Source: Primula veris
Taxonomy: Eukaryota; Streptophyta; Magnoliopsida; Ericales; Primulaceae
Assembly: GCA_963682055.1 (NCBI GenBank)
Contig: OY821750.1
Span: 6,884,501-6,948,500 of the forward strand
Length of the DNA stretch: 64,000 nucleotides
Reading direction: 5' to 3'
Positions 1 to 12,180 of this stretch are shown here, in pieces. The position numbers and the translations under genes are program-made. The notes beneath the pieces are model-generated. The model did no database searches. It saw only the letters and a list, made by a program, of their open reading frames with translations, and was not told the origin of the DNA. Each line of letters opens with the position of its first letter. Positions within the stretch are counted from its first letter, which is position 1.

Positions 1-32
1 TGAACGCCACTATCTCACCTTCAGCCTTTGAC

Positions 33-1987
33 ATGGATTATATACCAAGTCCTAGCCTCATCACACCATCTCAAACACAATGGCTAGCCGATGACATGCC
101 AACTGAACCCACACCTTTTCAACAAAACCAGTTAGATGACACATCTCCACAACATCAGACAACTCCAAATTCGCATTCTGCCATTTCCATACACTCAACT
201 CAATCACCAACTACACCATTATCCTCAACGGTTTCATACCCCACACAATATTTTCCTGATGATGCACAAACGGCCCAACCACCACCTAGAAAATTTACAT
301 GGTCTACAAAAGCCCCGTCTTTTTTGCAAGACTTTCATTTTGAGGTAGCCCTTCCGTCTTTTTTGCCTTCGTCTACAAAAAACATGGTCATAAACAAAGG
401 TACGGCCCATCCACTTTCCCATTTTTTATCATACGACCATCTTTCTTTAAGGCACAAAGTTTTTACTAATAATCTTACACTTCTTAAAGAACCAAAAAGC
501 TTCCAGTAGGCTATTCGAGATCCAAAATGGCATGAAGCTATGCACTCTGAAATACAAGCACTTCAGGCCAATAATACTTGGAAGCTCGTCCCACTTCCAT
601 CTCAAAAAAGTGCTATTGGATGTAAATGGGTTTACAAAATAAAACTAAAACCGGATGGCAGTATATAGCGTTACAAGGCTCGATTGGTGGCGAAAGGCTA
701 TAGTCAAGTTGAAGGCGTTGATTATCGTGAAACTTTTACCCCAGTAGCAAAACTCACTACAGTCCGTGTGTTGCTTAGCATTGCCGCCATAAAAGGATTG
801 CACTTTGTGTTACTTAGCATTGCCGCCATAAAAAGGATTGCACTTACATCAACTCGACGTCAATAATGCTTTTTTTTTAAATGGTGATCTTTACGAAGAA
901 GTTTACATGGCCAGGCCTCCTGGTTTCGAAAGAAAGGGGGGGAATGTAGTTTGCAAGTTACAGAAGTCTATTTACGGATTAAAACAAGCCTCGCGACAAT
1001 GGTTTATAAAGTTATCAAGTGCTCTCAAAGCGGATGGTTTCTAGCAATCTTTGTCAGATTATTCACTATTCGTTCGAAATCATCCAGGTAGTTTTATTGC
1101 ATTGTTGGTATATGTCGACGATGTGGTATTGGCAGGAAATAACTTGCAAGACATTGCAAAAACAAAATTGTTTCTTTCAAACCATTTCAAGTTGAAGGAT
1201 ATGAGAATACTTAAATATTTTTTGGGAATAGAAGTCACACGGTCCAAGCATGGAATTACATTGTGTCAAAGAAAATATGCATTGGAAATTTTAGAAGACG
1301 CATGGCTTTTAGGTGGAAAACCCTCTCGATTCCCTGTTGAGCAAAATTCATCTCTCACCCCAACGAATGGGGAATTCCTTGCTGACCCACCTTGAAGCCG
1401 CACACAAAGTTCTCAGGTACATAAAACAAGCACCTGGACAAGGAATTTTGCTATCTTCTCAAAGTCGATTGGAGTTGCGAGCATTTTGTGATGCGGATTG
1501 GGCTCAATGCAAAGATACAAGAAGGTCGATTACTGGGTACTGCGTTCTCCTCGGTTTATCACCGGTCTCTTGGAAAACTAAAAGGCAGAGTACTGTGTCT
1601 CGTTCAAGTTGAGAGGCGGAGTATCATTCAATGGCTAATACTTGTTGTGAAATCACTTGGTTAAAGAATATTCTGAATGACTTAAAGGTGACATATACAA
1701 AACCAGTTACATTGTTTTGTGACAATCAGGCTGCTATGCTCATAGCCGCAAATCCGGTGTTCCATGAAGGGACGAAGCATAAAGAGCTTGATTGTCACTT
1801 AATACGTGAAAAGATTCAGAATGGGATGGTGCGGACAACTTATATTCAAACTACAAATCAGCCCACTGACCTGTTTACTAAACCAATCGGTTCCACGCAG
1901 TTTGAAGTGCTGCTTAGCAAGTTGGGAGTCATTAACATCCATTCCAACTTGAGGGGGAGTGTTAAAGGAAAGAATCCTACTGAATAA
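33..1987 (+). pseudogene. Copia pol remnant (RT and RNase H)
   Basis: This is the C-terminal half of a Copia polyprotein, which would copy element RNA into DNA. The frame reads through a linker (33-507), then RT (about 520-1380) with the catalytic YVDD box followed by VVLAG near 1111, and RNase H (about 1390-1975) with the usual ADWAQC and FCDNQAA segments. Visible lesions: stops at 508 (TAG), 667 (TAG), 1042 (TAG) and 1610 (TGA); a tandem duplication of about 39 bp at 766-842; and a deletion plus frameshift near 1385 that removes about 35 codons between RT and RNase H. The product family is certain. The copy is dead. Confidence 0.93.
1951..1959 (+). other. polypurine tract of the Copia element
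   Basis: GAGGGGGAG lies directly before the TG that opens the 3' LTR and follows the RNase H coding region by a short spacer. This is the usual position of the plus-strand primer. Confidence 0.8.
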
Positions 1988-2158
1988 ATTAATTGACAAC
2001 TGCAATTGAGAGCTGATGATTTACTTCCTATTATCCTATATGTCAGCATATTTATAGGCATTATAGTACATTGTGATTATCTAGTCCTGTATAAAGCTAG
2101 TGCTTTACCCTTGTAAATTATTCACTTAATAAATATACGTTTCTCTATACTTCCACCA
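1960..2158 (+). repeat. 3' LTR of the Copia element
   Basis: It starts TGTTAAAGG right after the polypurine tract and probably ends in CCACCA at 2158, about 199 bp. The right boundary is judged only from the CA end and from the run of C that follows. The 5' partner needed to confirm it lies outside the window. Confidence 0.65.
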
Positions 2159-2159
2159 A

Positions 2160-2184
2160 CCCCCCCCCCCCCCCCCCCCCCCCC
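2160..2184. repeat. poly-C run, 25 bases
   Basis: Twenty-five consecutive C directly after the LTR end. Such a run is unusual in this AT-rich context and is prone to length error in sequencing. Confidence 0.9.
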
Positions 2185-2240
2185 TTCTCATTCTATCATA
2201 CACGTAATAAGCACAGTTGGTATATATACATTATTTACAT

Positions 2241-2281
2241 ATATATGTATGTATGTGTGTGTGTTTGTGTGTGTGTGTGTT
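2241..2281. repeat. TG-rich microsatellite
   Basis: Mixed TATG/TG repeat. A spurious low-complexity reading frame runs through it and is not a gene. Confidence 0.8.
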
Positions 2282-2473
2282 TATGAGATTTTGGATTGGT
2301 TAATCATTAAGTTGTTAGATTCTATTCTGTATTACGTATGTACATATGTATTCATGTATCTATGGAATAAGATTCTTGTTAGGGTTTGGTATTTTGTTTT
2401 TAATTATTCATTTCCGAACCTTACTTGTTGTTTTATCCGTCTTCGCTATGTATATATACATATTTACATACAT

Positions 2474-2475
2474 AA

Positions 2476-2528
<53 letters not shown>
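2474..2528. repeat. (CA)n(TA)n compound microsatellite
   Basis: About 14 CA units are followed directly by about 14 TA units. Confidence 0.9.
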
Positions 2529-2530
<2 letters not shown>

Positions 2531-2599
2531 TGTGATTTTTGATTGATTCAATGTGGAATTAGATCCTTGTTAAGGTTTGATGCGCCGTTTTTAATTAAT

Positions 2600-5500
2600 C
2601 ATTTGTGAATAGTTTCTGTATCTTAGGTTGTTATATTCGGATTTGATATTCTGTATTACGTATGTATGTATATGTCTGTTTTTGTATGTGATATTGTGAT
2701 ATTTTATCTAATTGATTGTGAAATGAGATTCTTGATAGGGTTAGCGCCACTTTTCAGTATTTATTTTTAAGCTTTAATTGTTACATTCCAGTTTACAAAT
2801 TATAGAATATTTATTTGTATGTGGTTTTTAATTGATTGAGGAAATTAGATTCTTGTTAGTTAACAACTATTCATTTTTGAGTTTTCGTTTTTATATTAAA
2901 TTTCAGGAATCTAAGTTATGTGTTTATTTATAGACTATAGTTAATATAATGTGGTAATAGATTCACATTAGGGTTAGTTAAAAGTGATTGTATTGTTTCG
3001 AACACTAGCGGAGTTGATTTTGGGAAATAATTAGACAATGTTAGTACAGCGGTAGAAAGAATATGATTTTTTTTCCAGAAGCTGGTCGATTTAGAAGGAG
3101 TTCCTTTATTCAAGATCTGACTAATATTTCTTGTTATGAAATTAGTTTAGTTCTTGATTGTGAAATTGGATGTTCGTTAACCTGTTTAGTCACTATTAGT
3201 GTTTTAAAGTGAAATGAAGTTTTTATTTTACCATTAGTAAATACAGGAGAAGAAATTATCGAAATGTAAAATATTCTTTTGTAATGATTGATTTAAGGGG
3301 AGATATCTTATCTACTTGGCAGTCTGTTTTTTGGAATTAGTTTAACTCTCGATTGTGGGACTAAACAATTTAAAATAAAAGGAATGATCGCTAAGGTAAT
3401 TAAAAATACAAGAAATGATCAATAAGGTAAGAAAAATACAAGAAATGATCAATAAGGTCTGCTTAAAACTTCCGACTAGAATGTTAAATTTTCTGATCGT
3501 GGAATTGGATTTTTGTTTAATAATGATCAATGAGATAGAAGAAACTTGCTGTTAAATCTGTTGAGTGAGGTTAATGTACATTATACAGTACAATGCATTG
3601 AACAAAGCATCAGAATAGTCTAATAATATTTTGATCGATTCCGCTAACTTCTTTTTACATTCAAGAGGTGTTGATTTTTTCCAATAGGAAAGGGATACGA
3701 TAGAAACGATTGTAAATATGATCAGAGAAATTAAAAAAAAAACTTTTCAAATATGTCATAATTGATCAGGAAAGGAATACGGTAGAAACGATTATAAATT
3801 CAAAGAAAGTTTGGCAACCTTCAATTTGTTAACCACCATACACCATAAGTAAGACAATTGATGAGTTGCCAAGTCTCTAATATAAACAGAATGAACAGTA
3901 AGTTCATGTTAAAGAGACTAAATATATATAAATCTGATATTGTTTAATCATTGCTGTTCAGATTTTCCATTAGTTTGTTCTGATTTATCATTGATGTTCG
4001 GAGCAGAGTTTATTGCAGTAGATTTTCTTAAATGAACCTAAGTGTTTGTTGTACTCGTCTTTGAAATTCCATACCACGTATGTGTTTTTGTATGTGATCT
4101 TTTATTGATTGATTGTAAATTTGTGTTACTGCAATTTTTTTGGGTAAATGTTAATACAATTTTGATAGGATTAGTTACGTGCAATTTGTATTCAGTTTTA
4201 CTTCTGCGCTTTAATTGATACATTTGATTTTCAGAAGTCTAGATTGTTTATGTATATGCTTTTAGGTGGTTTTGGACTGGTTCGCTGAGGTGGATTAAAT
4301 AAATGTTAGGGTTAGTTGGAAGTGATTTTATTTTCTTGACCAGTAATGGAATTGAATTTTGGTTAGTTAATTATATAGTGTTAAGTTTACAATAAGAATG
4401 TGGTACACTTACAAAAGACAAGTAAGCGACAAAAGAATATAAATTATAAAGTCACTGATCGATGCAGATACATTTTTTATTCAATATTTAATTAGTATTT
4501 TTTGTTTGACGAAGTGTTTATTTTACAAGCAGTAGATACAGAAGACAGTGGACAAATATCGAAAGCATATTCTAATTTGAAAGTGATTTATTTAAGGGGG
4601 TTTCTTTCTCTACTTGGAGATCTTTTTGATATTTCTGATGGTGACATTAATTTGACTCTTGGTTGCAGAACTGAAAATGATCATGTAATATGGAAAAAAC
4701 TTCTGGTCTTGTAGCTATTGACTGAAAAAGTGCTTTTTTAAATTGAGGTCTGCTTAATAGTCTTACTGTGGAATGTTGAAGTTTCATTTGTGGAATTAGA
4801 TTTTTGTTAACTTTCTGCAGAATCTATCGAGTTAGATTAACGTTACATAAAACAACTATACAAAACAACGATGTTCTACAATATACAATTAAAAAATATT
4901 GGATACACAATCAAACTAGGCAGATAAATGTTGTAATACTATGTTAATTGTCATGGTCTATTGATTTTTGCGATTGTGGACTTTATACAATTCTCAATTC
5001 TGGAACTGGTTTTTTGTTGACATTCTTAATGAGTGTGTCGAGTCATAAAATACTTTTGCTCAATAGAAAAGAGTGATGTAATAGAAATGATGGTAGAACT
5101 TGATCAAAGAAATAAAAGAAACTTTTCAAACATGTCATATTTGATCAGGAGAGTTGCTTGATTTAATTCAAGGAACATTTTACCATTTGCCAAAAGTAAG
5201 AGTACAAGACAATTGATGAGTTGTCAACTCTCTCTATTTTAAGCCGTGTTTGTAAAATTTTCATCAATATGTAGAAGCCTGACATAGGCATAATCTCATT
5301 CGAAAGGTTGGTTCTGTAGTTAATTTTTGTTGTCAGTTACTTCTTTCCCTGCTTTTTGGCATAAGAATTGAGATCTAACAGGGTAAACAAGTTCTCCGAG
5401 CTTCGTATTAGAGAGACTGAATTTTTATAAATTTGACATTTGTCTAATATTGGTAACTTTAGTTTATTTTGATGTATCATTGATTCATTTCTGTTCAGAG

Positions 5501-6511
5501 CAGAGTTTATGGTGTAGCTTATTCAAAATTAATGAAATCAAACTAAAAGAAAAGGTGACTGTTCAATTTTTGTTCCTAAAGTAGTTGCATGCCAATCAAG
5601 ATGTATCTATAACTTGTATTATAAAAATTGCATTCTAGTCATTAAGCTTAATATCTGACATTATCGATAGCTTCATATAAGTGCAATTGAAATCAGTAAA
5701 ACTATAATTTGAATCAGAAATCAGAAAAGCCAACTTTTTAAGTAGTACGGCTCTCAGTCAGTCGACTTTCAAACACTCCAGGTATATACATACATTTATT
5801 ATATACATATCTATAAATTTGCATTCATACATATATGCACATATTTGTATGTTCGTATGCAATTTGGATTGATTCAATGAGGCATTCGATTCTTGTTAGG
5901 GTTTGGCTCTCAAGTAAAATTATTGATTTTTGACAATAGTTAAATTCGACTTTGGAATTCTATATTATCTATGTATATGTTTTGTATGTGATTTTTTGTT
6001 GATGGACTGTGATATTTGATTCTTGGTAGGCTTAGTTTATTTTTTGGAAAATCGAATACAAGGACAATTTTCTGTGACTAATTACGTTTTAGTGATCTAG
6101 GTTTCGAATATTAGCTTTTAGTTTTAAGTATTTGTCTTTGGTATTCATTTGGATTATGTGTGTATTTGTATGTGATTTTGGATTAGTTCATTCTGGTATT
6201 AGTTTCATGTTAGGGTTACTTGAAAGTGATTGTATCGCTCCAAGTTTCCTTCCAACCAGTGGTGGATTAGATTTTGGTTAGTTAATTATAAAAATTTAGA
6301 CTGCAAAGAAGAATGCGATATGCTTAAGAAAGATAAGTAGGCAAAAAAAAAGAGACAATACAAAGTCAATATAGATGAAGAATCGATAAAATGGGCTAGG
6401 TAATTTGTTTGAGTGTGCAAATAGAGCTCATTGAAAATACAAAAAACTTGGAAATGAAGGAAAGTTATAAATAAATATTAAACTTATTACTGCAGTTGAA
6501 GTTATACATTA
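2600..6511. other. AT-rich non-coding region with diverged ~1.4-kb repeats
   Basis: I see no gene. Blocks recur in the same order with substitutions. The block around 2930-3075 (GGGTTAGTTAAAAGTGATTG) is echoed at about 4300-4440 and 6215-6360. The block at 3690-3790 (GTAGAAACGAT) is echoed at 5060-5160. The block at 3957-4020 (GAGCAGAGTTTAT) is echoed at 5480-5515. A 30-bp unit (AAGAAATGATCAATAAGGTA) is repeated at about 3391-3457. Short phrases such as GATTCTTGTTAGGGTT occur many times. The texture resembles duplicated plant introns or 5' leaders. A 70-residue open frame at 4502-4714 has no recognisable feature. Confidence 0.6.
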
Positions 6512-6516
6512 AAATA
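6512..6516. other. target site duplication AAATA (left)
   Basis: Identical to 7701-7705 on the other side of the solo LTR. Confidence 0.85.
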
Positions 6517-7700
6517 TGTTGAACCATGGGTTCAATAATTGATTTTAATTATAAGTTTGATTATGTTTTTAATGATTTTACGATTTCTCTATTTCGATGA
6601 TATAATGCTTTCTCTTTTCCAAAAGTAAAAAATGTAAATTTCAGAACGTCAGAAAGATAGAGCACAGAAAAACGAAACCAACGGTTCAAGCGGAACTAAA
6701 ATCGGAGCTAAAACAAAGAAGCTACAAGCATTCGAAGAAGAACGAGAAAACCGAGAAACTGCCAGAAGAAAAACGACCGATCGTCTGGACAAAAACGACT
6801 GATCGTTTTGATCCAAAATTCTTCCAGTGAGGTCGTCTGAAAACCGACCGGTCGAAATTCAGAAAACGACCGATCGACTGCAGAAAACGACCGATCGTTT
6901 TCTGCAGATTTCAAAAACAGATTTTCAGCTTATTCTGGGATATTGCTTAAAACCAATGGATAAAACACTCAACCACTTCCAACGGTCATAAGAAAAAAAA
7001 ACATACTTTGTTGGCCATATAAACCACCCCAATCACTCTCCAAATACATCTATTGATAACCAATTATCATCCTTCAACCTCTCTCAATCAAAACCCTAAA
7101 TATCACCATTTTGGTGAAAATATTCGAAAAAGAGGGAAATTAAGCAGAAAGCGATTCAAGCTCAAACAACATCAAAAACTCACAAATTAGCTTATTTAGA
7201 AGCAACAAAATAGTGAGTGTAGTTACATTGTTGTAACAAATTTTGTAAAGAGTGATTTATAAACTCATTTGTGAGCGAGTGATCGGGTAGAGGCTTTGTA
7301 ATCGAGTGTTGCTTAAAAGATCTAGGTCTTTTCATTCGGGATACTCATAGAGTGAGGGGGAGCTTAATCGGTTGATAGCTCGATAGGATTTGTAATATCC
7401 GAAAAAAGATTTTTAGTGAAATACTCGGTAGTACCGAGGAGAGGACGTAGGCCGTTTTGCCGAACCTCTATAAATCGCGGTGTCAATTTCTTTCCCTAAA
7501 CTTTTACTTTCTGCAACTTATATTATTGCTTATTTTCTTGGTTACGTTTAGGACTTTTAGCATTTTATTAACCTTATTAAACGCTTAAGCTTAGAATTGG
7601 GAATAGTTGGGTTGTTAGTTGCGCTTAGAATTTTAATTCCGCAAAAACCCCTAAAAAACCTTATTCACCCCCCTCTAAAGTTTAGCCACACGGGCCAACA
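6517..7700 (+). repeat. solo LTR, 1184 bp, with 5-bp TSD
   Basis: It begins TGTTGAACC and ends GGGCCAACA, so the ends are the inverted pair TGTTG/CAACA. It is flanked by the identical 5-bp duplication AAATA (6512-6516 and 7701-7705). The plus orientation is suggested by a TATA-like CATATAAACC near 7016, followed by a U5-like tail ending in CACCCCCCTCTAAAG near 7668-7682. That length and tail resemble Sirevirus-type Copia LTRs of plants (inference). No internal domain is present, so this is an LTR-LTR recombination product. Confidence 0.88.
6775..6905. repeat. cluster of CGACCGATCG-type palindromic words
   Basis: Inside the solo LTR and upstream of its TATA-like box there are about six closely spaced copies of (A)CGACCGATCG, CGACTGATCG or GACCGGTCG. 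Clustered palindromic CG-rich words upstream of the promoter are described for Sirevirus LTRs. The match here is by type, not by exact word. Confidence 0.75.
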
Positions 7701-7705
7701 AAATA

Positions 7706-8731
7706 AACTATCCACATTTAGTGTCTGAGTACATAATTACATGTGAAATTTGAGAGAGCAAACACCCCACAATGAATTTCAGTACTGAGAGAACTAATTG
7801 TTAAAAATAGAAAAAGTGAATAACTCTTCTATGAGTAATTAATAACCAGTTGGGATCAATCAACTATATAGTAAATAATAAGTAATAGAATAATTTCAGA
7901 ACATAACGTATTTCGAGACGCAGGCCAACGACGAGTAGACGCCACAGCTGTGTTCCTCCATATTTATCAGGAGGGAGAGCAGAATCCCCTTATTAACTTG
8001 TTACGGAGCTCCGGAATTTGAAAGTCAAATTTGAGCATTTTAAGCATATTGAATTTACTAACAGAAATGAAATTAGGATTGAGGTAAATATTTTTTTTTA
8101 CACTGGTCAAAGCTACCTATAATAGCTCCTAAATTTGAGGAGCAAATGAACAGAACTTCTGAGGAAGAAAACCGCAAATAAATAATCCCCTAGATCATAG
8201 TAGATGGTAGAAGAATTAATTGAATATTATCTATCGTAATGCTGGTGACAAATATAGATGACAAAATTTCTGTTATTCTGGATTTTTACTTATAGCAAAA
8301 TTTATAAGGCCATTGGTGAAATAGTCAGGTTATAAATTAACATAACAATATTAACTTCTAAAATGGTTGAGGATCGTACCTTTCGCATTCAATCATGAGG
8401 CATGTACACAAACTTATGGCCTGAAGTGAAGAGAGCACAAAATGTGGAAGAAATATGATAGCTGCGGAAGATTATGTAATTTTAATGAAGCTTCTTACCC
8501 TCATTCTAAAGTATCCAGTGCCAGCAAAAAACTTCGGAGAGGGTAGCTGTGTGATGACAAGGACCTGGAAAAATTAAATATTTATGAAATTGTAAAAGAA
8601 TGAAGGAAGAAGGAATGAATTAGAATATAAAAAGTACTAATTAATAAACTACCATAAATAAGAAGAGCCGCGTGACGGAGGAGAATTAAATAAAATACTG
8701 ACCTTAAACATAAAAATTGTACGTTATTTTT
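7706..8731. other. AT-rich intergenic, nothing recognised
   Basis: I see no reading frame, RNA gene or clear repeat in this stretch. The 3' terminus of the adjoining Helitron is expected somewhere to the left of 8914, but I cannot place a hairpin plus CTRR end with confidence. Confidence 0.5.
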
Positions 8732-8890
8732 CACTCTACAAAAAAATACTCAAATAGCGACGGAATTAGTTACGGTATTTTTTGTTACGAGCTTATTAGC
8801 GACGGTTTTTGTGACAGTTTTGTGACAGTTTTGTCCATTTGTGACGGATTTGTGACAGTTTAGTCAATTTGTGACAGACTTGTGACAGCT
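8732..8890. repeat. CACTA-like subterminal repeat cluster
   Basis: CACTCTACAAAAAAATA is followed by TAGCGACGG twice and then by six spaced copies of GTGACAG or GTGACGG. Plant CACTA elements and derived MITEs often begin CACTACAAAAAA and carry TAGCGACGG-type subterminal repeats. The terminal CACTA is not exact here and no partner end was found, so this may be a remnant. Confidence 0.45.
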
Positions 8891-8913
8891 TTTAACTCTC
8901 ATTAAATCAAACA

Positions 8914-9795
8914 TTATTTTGTAGCGTCAGCTAAGGTTAGTATTTCTTGGAACACTACGTTTTGTGTGCAATTGTAGTCGGTCTTGTCTTCACGAGTAGG
9001 TTTTATCATAACTTTGACTGTTTCTGATGTTCTCGCTCGAGATAAAGCCACATATAGTTGGCCATGCAAGAAAACTGGTTGAGGTAAATATAATCCTATA
9101 TTTACAAGCGTTTGTCCTTGACCTTTGTTAATTGTCATAGCAAAACATAATCTAATAGGAAATTGCTTTCTTTCGAATGGAATGGGGAATTTTTCATTAT
9201 CAGATGGTTGTAAAGGAATTCTAGGCAAGAATACTTTTTTCCCTTGGTGAGAACCTACAACTATCTCTGCATATATCAAATTAGGTGTAAATGTTTGACA
9301 AATTAGGTGAGTTCCGTTGCTAAGACCTTCAGCTGGATCTATATTTCTTAGCAATATAACTGGACAATTCGGTTTAAGCTCTAAGATATGAGGAGGAAGG
9401 CCTTTTCGGGACAAAGTATTTAAGAAATCTTCATGTAGACCTTTTTGTGATGTATCTTACGTCTTGTCGAAGCTTTTATATTATGTAATCTTTCCGGGGA
9501 ATTTATTTATAAGTAGGCTATTAATATCATCTACATAATCATTTGTCGGAGTTAATATAGCGTGATAAGTCATGAGTGTCGGGTCATTTGCATATTCCGG
9601 TAATTTTGGGAATATGTGGTTGGCCAGAAGTTCGATTGATTCTGTGCTATTTGAAAAAGAAACAAGCATACTTTGGGGAATTATAATTTTGTCGTCAGGT
9701 GTACGTTGTTCAGTTCCGTTACCGATTCGTAGCAAGAAATTGGTAAATGGGGCGTCCAATTTGGCTCGCATATAATTTTTTCTAGTTTTGACCAA
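8914..9795 (-). pseudogene. Helitron helicase C-terminal part, frame-broken
   Basis: Two open pieces (9795-9481 and 9414-8914) continue the PIF1 helicase. The first contains the DDKIIIPQSM and FPKLPEYANDPTLM region. The second contains GLPPHILELKPNCPVILLRN and the late helicase motif AMTINKGQGQTL, then QLYVALSRA. Relative to other Helitrons there is a short loss and frame change between the pieces near 9450. The stop is at 8914. Confidence 0.9.
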
Positions 9796-9800
9796 AGCTT

Positions 9801-11048
9801 TTATCTAATTAAGCTAGCGTCAATTGACTCGGCTTTCGTAGCTTTTGGAACAACAGGTAAGACTTGTCGAAAATCACCTCCAAATACAATCACTTTTCCA
9901 CCGAACGGTGCTTTGCAATCGTTGATATCTTGTAGCATATTTTCGAATGCCTCGACGTCTTGCCTTTTTTCCATCGATGCTTCATCCCATATTATCAATT
10001 TTGGTGATCGTATTATCTTTGCTAGCCCACTTTGCTTACTGATATTGCAAGTATGGTTTTCGTGAATGTTAATCGGTATTTTAAACCTTGAGTGCGCTGC
10101 CCTGCCGCCAGGCAAAATGGACGCAGCTACTCCAGAAGTTGCGGTTGCAAGACCTATATAACCTTTCGATCTTATTGTTGCAAGAAGAGCACAATATAAG
10201 TAAGTCTTACCAGTTCCTCTTGGACCATCAATGAAGAAAGCTCCAGCTTTTCCTGAGAATACTCTCATCGTAATAATGTCATAAACGTGCTTTTGTTTGG
10301 TGTTTAGTGTTTTCCATGTGTTGAGGTCATCGGAGATGAACAAATTTAATTCATCGTCTATTTCTGTTGAGGAGTTGTCGTCGTCTGCGTAGATTGTTTC
10401 ATCGTGTGAGAGTGCGTAATAAAGTAGTGTTTTCCCTATGGTTTCTAATTTTGAGTTAATATTTCTTAGAGCTTCTACCCTAACTTTATTATTTAAATTG
10501 CTTGGATATTTTCGTGTGTAATCTTCTAACATTGCTAATTCGTATGTATCCCATAACTTTTGCGGGTTGTTAGGGTTGCAGTACACTAAAATTGTTGCAA
10601 ACAGACGTCGTAAGGTTTCTGGCATGTGATATGATATTGCTTCTTCAAGGCATTGTTCTAGGTTAGTATCACTTTCAAGTAAACCATGTAGTAAGGCAGC
10701 TTCTCTAAAAGTTGGGAGGGTGCGATTCTGAAAAGTCCGTAGATGTTCATATGATGTTAGTTCTCTAACATGATTTAATAACAATCTTAAATAATATCTT
10801 TCACCTTCATTTGGATTTGCGGTAATAATTCTACCTATAACGTCTTTTTGCTTTCGTTTTGTCCATACCTTTTTTTGTTGGTCCCATATAAAATGTTCGG
10901 GGAATTCTTTGTATAAGTATTTCGCAGCGGTTCTATTTGTTTGGTAATGTTTGAAAAATTCGGTTAGTGTAGTTGATTTTGAACGATCATTTTGTACAAT
11001 GTTTTGAAGTTTTTCGTACTTTTTAAAAGTAATTAAGTTGTTTACCAT
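9801..11048 (-). pseudogene. Helitron PIF1-type helicase, main part
   Basis: A 415-residue open stretch holds the linker and helicase motifs. Walker A is GPRGTGKT (most relatives have GPGGTGKT), followed by TATSGVAASILPGGR. Walker B is KLIIWDEASM and motif III is VIVFGGDFRQVLPVV. It would unwind the donor strand. The frame ends at a stop after DASLIR near 9801, where relatives continue without interruption. Confidence 0.92.
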
Positions 11049-12180
11049 CTAAGTGTAGTTGTAAGCTCTGCACTGCCGGCCGCATTTCGTTGAGAGGAAA
11101 TTTATAGATCCGCCACATTGCTTCAACAGCAGATATCCATCTAGCAGATTGGAATCTTTCGATTTCATCTATTGTATCGATCTTCTCATCATCTGCAACT
11201 ATATTGAAAGTAATTTGGTCATAACCCTTGAATATATATTTATATAAATATTTGACAGCCTTAATTGCAGAACAGACTTCAACATTTATATGGCAGTCAT
11301 ATTTAGCTAGTAGGTAGGAGTTGTATGGTACGACCCATCTGTTATCTAAAATATGTTTGCGTACTTTGACCTGTTTTCCATCATCTCGTCTTCTATATAT
11401 AGGATAGGAGTCATTCCTTTGGCTAGTATGTGAACAAAAATCTTTTGGGTAACGTTTCATACAAATATTTTGCGGGTTTTTGACTCCAGATGGACCGTGC
11501 ATCATGTATTTCACTACCATATCATATAAATGTGGATGAGTATCTTTGTCTGGTAACTCAGCTGAGACAATTTTGTCGTAGGTATCGGGGGATATTAATT
11601 CTGCATTTCTTTTAAAAATTAGTAAGAAATGAACATGAGGAAGACCTCGTTTTTGATACTCAATAACATAGGTCCAAGCAGCTATCAGACCTAATACTTC
11701 TTCTTTTATTAGGTCATTCTTAAGACATTCCAATTTTGCTCTAAAGACGTGTGCACATAAATCTGGTCTATTTTGTTGTTTATCATCAAAACGTAACTGA
11801 GATTTTATTTCTGGCCAGTTCGGATTGCATGTCATAGTAAGGAATAAGTCTGGTTTTCCAAATTTTTGTACTAATGTCATGGCATTCATATCCCTTTTTC
11901 TCATATCTCTTGGTCCACCTATAAATTTTGCAGGTAATATTATCCGTTTACCAATTTTTGATGCACGTGTTTCTCCTTGTGCAATACTATCTTTTACTCT
12001 CTGGTAAACTACAGATCTTATTAAATCTTGGTTAACACGATAATAGTCTAATCTAGAAGTTTCTATTTTACATACATGTCAACAACGTACTGCTGTAAGA
12101 GTCTACCTGCTCGAAGTATGATTGATTTGTCTCCAGAGCGAATTTGTAGCTTATAGCAATAATATTGACGACAAGACACT
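11023..12180 (-). pseudogene. Helitron Rep (HUH endonuclease) domain
   Basis: The frame reads VSCRQYYCYKLQIR, then a frameshift near 12065, then FIGGPRDMRKRDMNAM and the Rep core. The HUH-type metal site is visible as GLPHVHFLLIF near 11640, and a tyrosine region VKYLYKYIFKG near 11240. The nuclease would nick and join single-stranded DNA during rolling-circle transposition. The frame shifts again near 11045, where the helicase frame takes over. Confidence 0.9.

Larger units (their letters stand above)
1..2158 (+). mobile_element. Ty1/copia retrotransposon, 3' part, decayed
   Basis: The 5' part lies outside the window. What remains is the linker between integrase and reverse transcriptase, then reverse transcriptase, RNase H, polypurine tract and 3' LTR in normal Copia order on the plus strand. 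Because the 5' LTR is not visible, neither LTR divergence nor a target duplication can be read. The reading frame is broken many times, so the copy cannot encode its own enzymes. Confidence 0.93.

Noticed and set aside
4502..4714. 70-residue plus-strand open frame in the AT-rich region
   Set aside because: No start context, splice partner or family feature. It lies inside diverged non-coding repeats.
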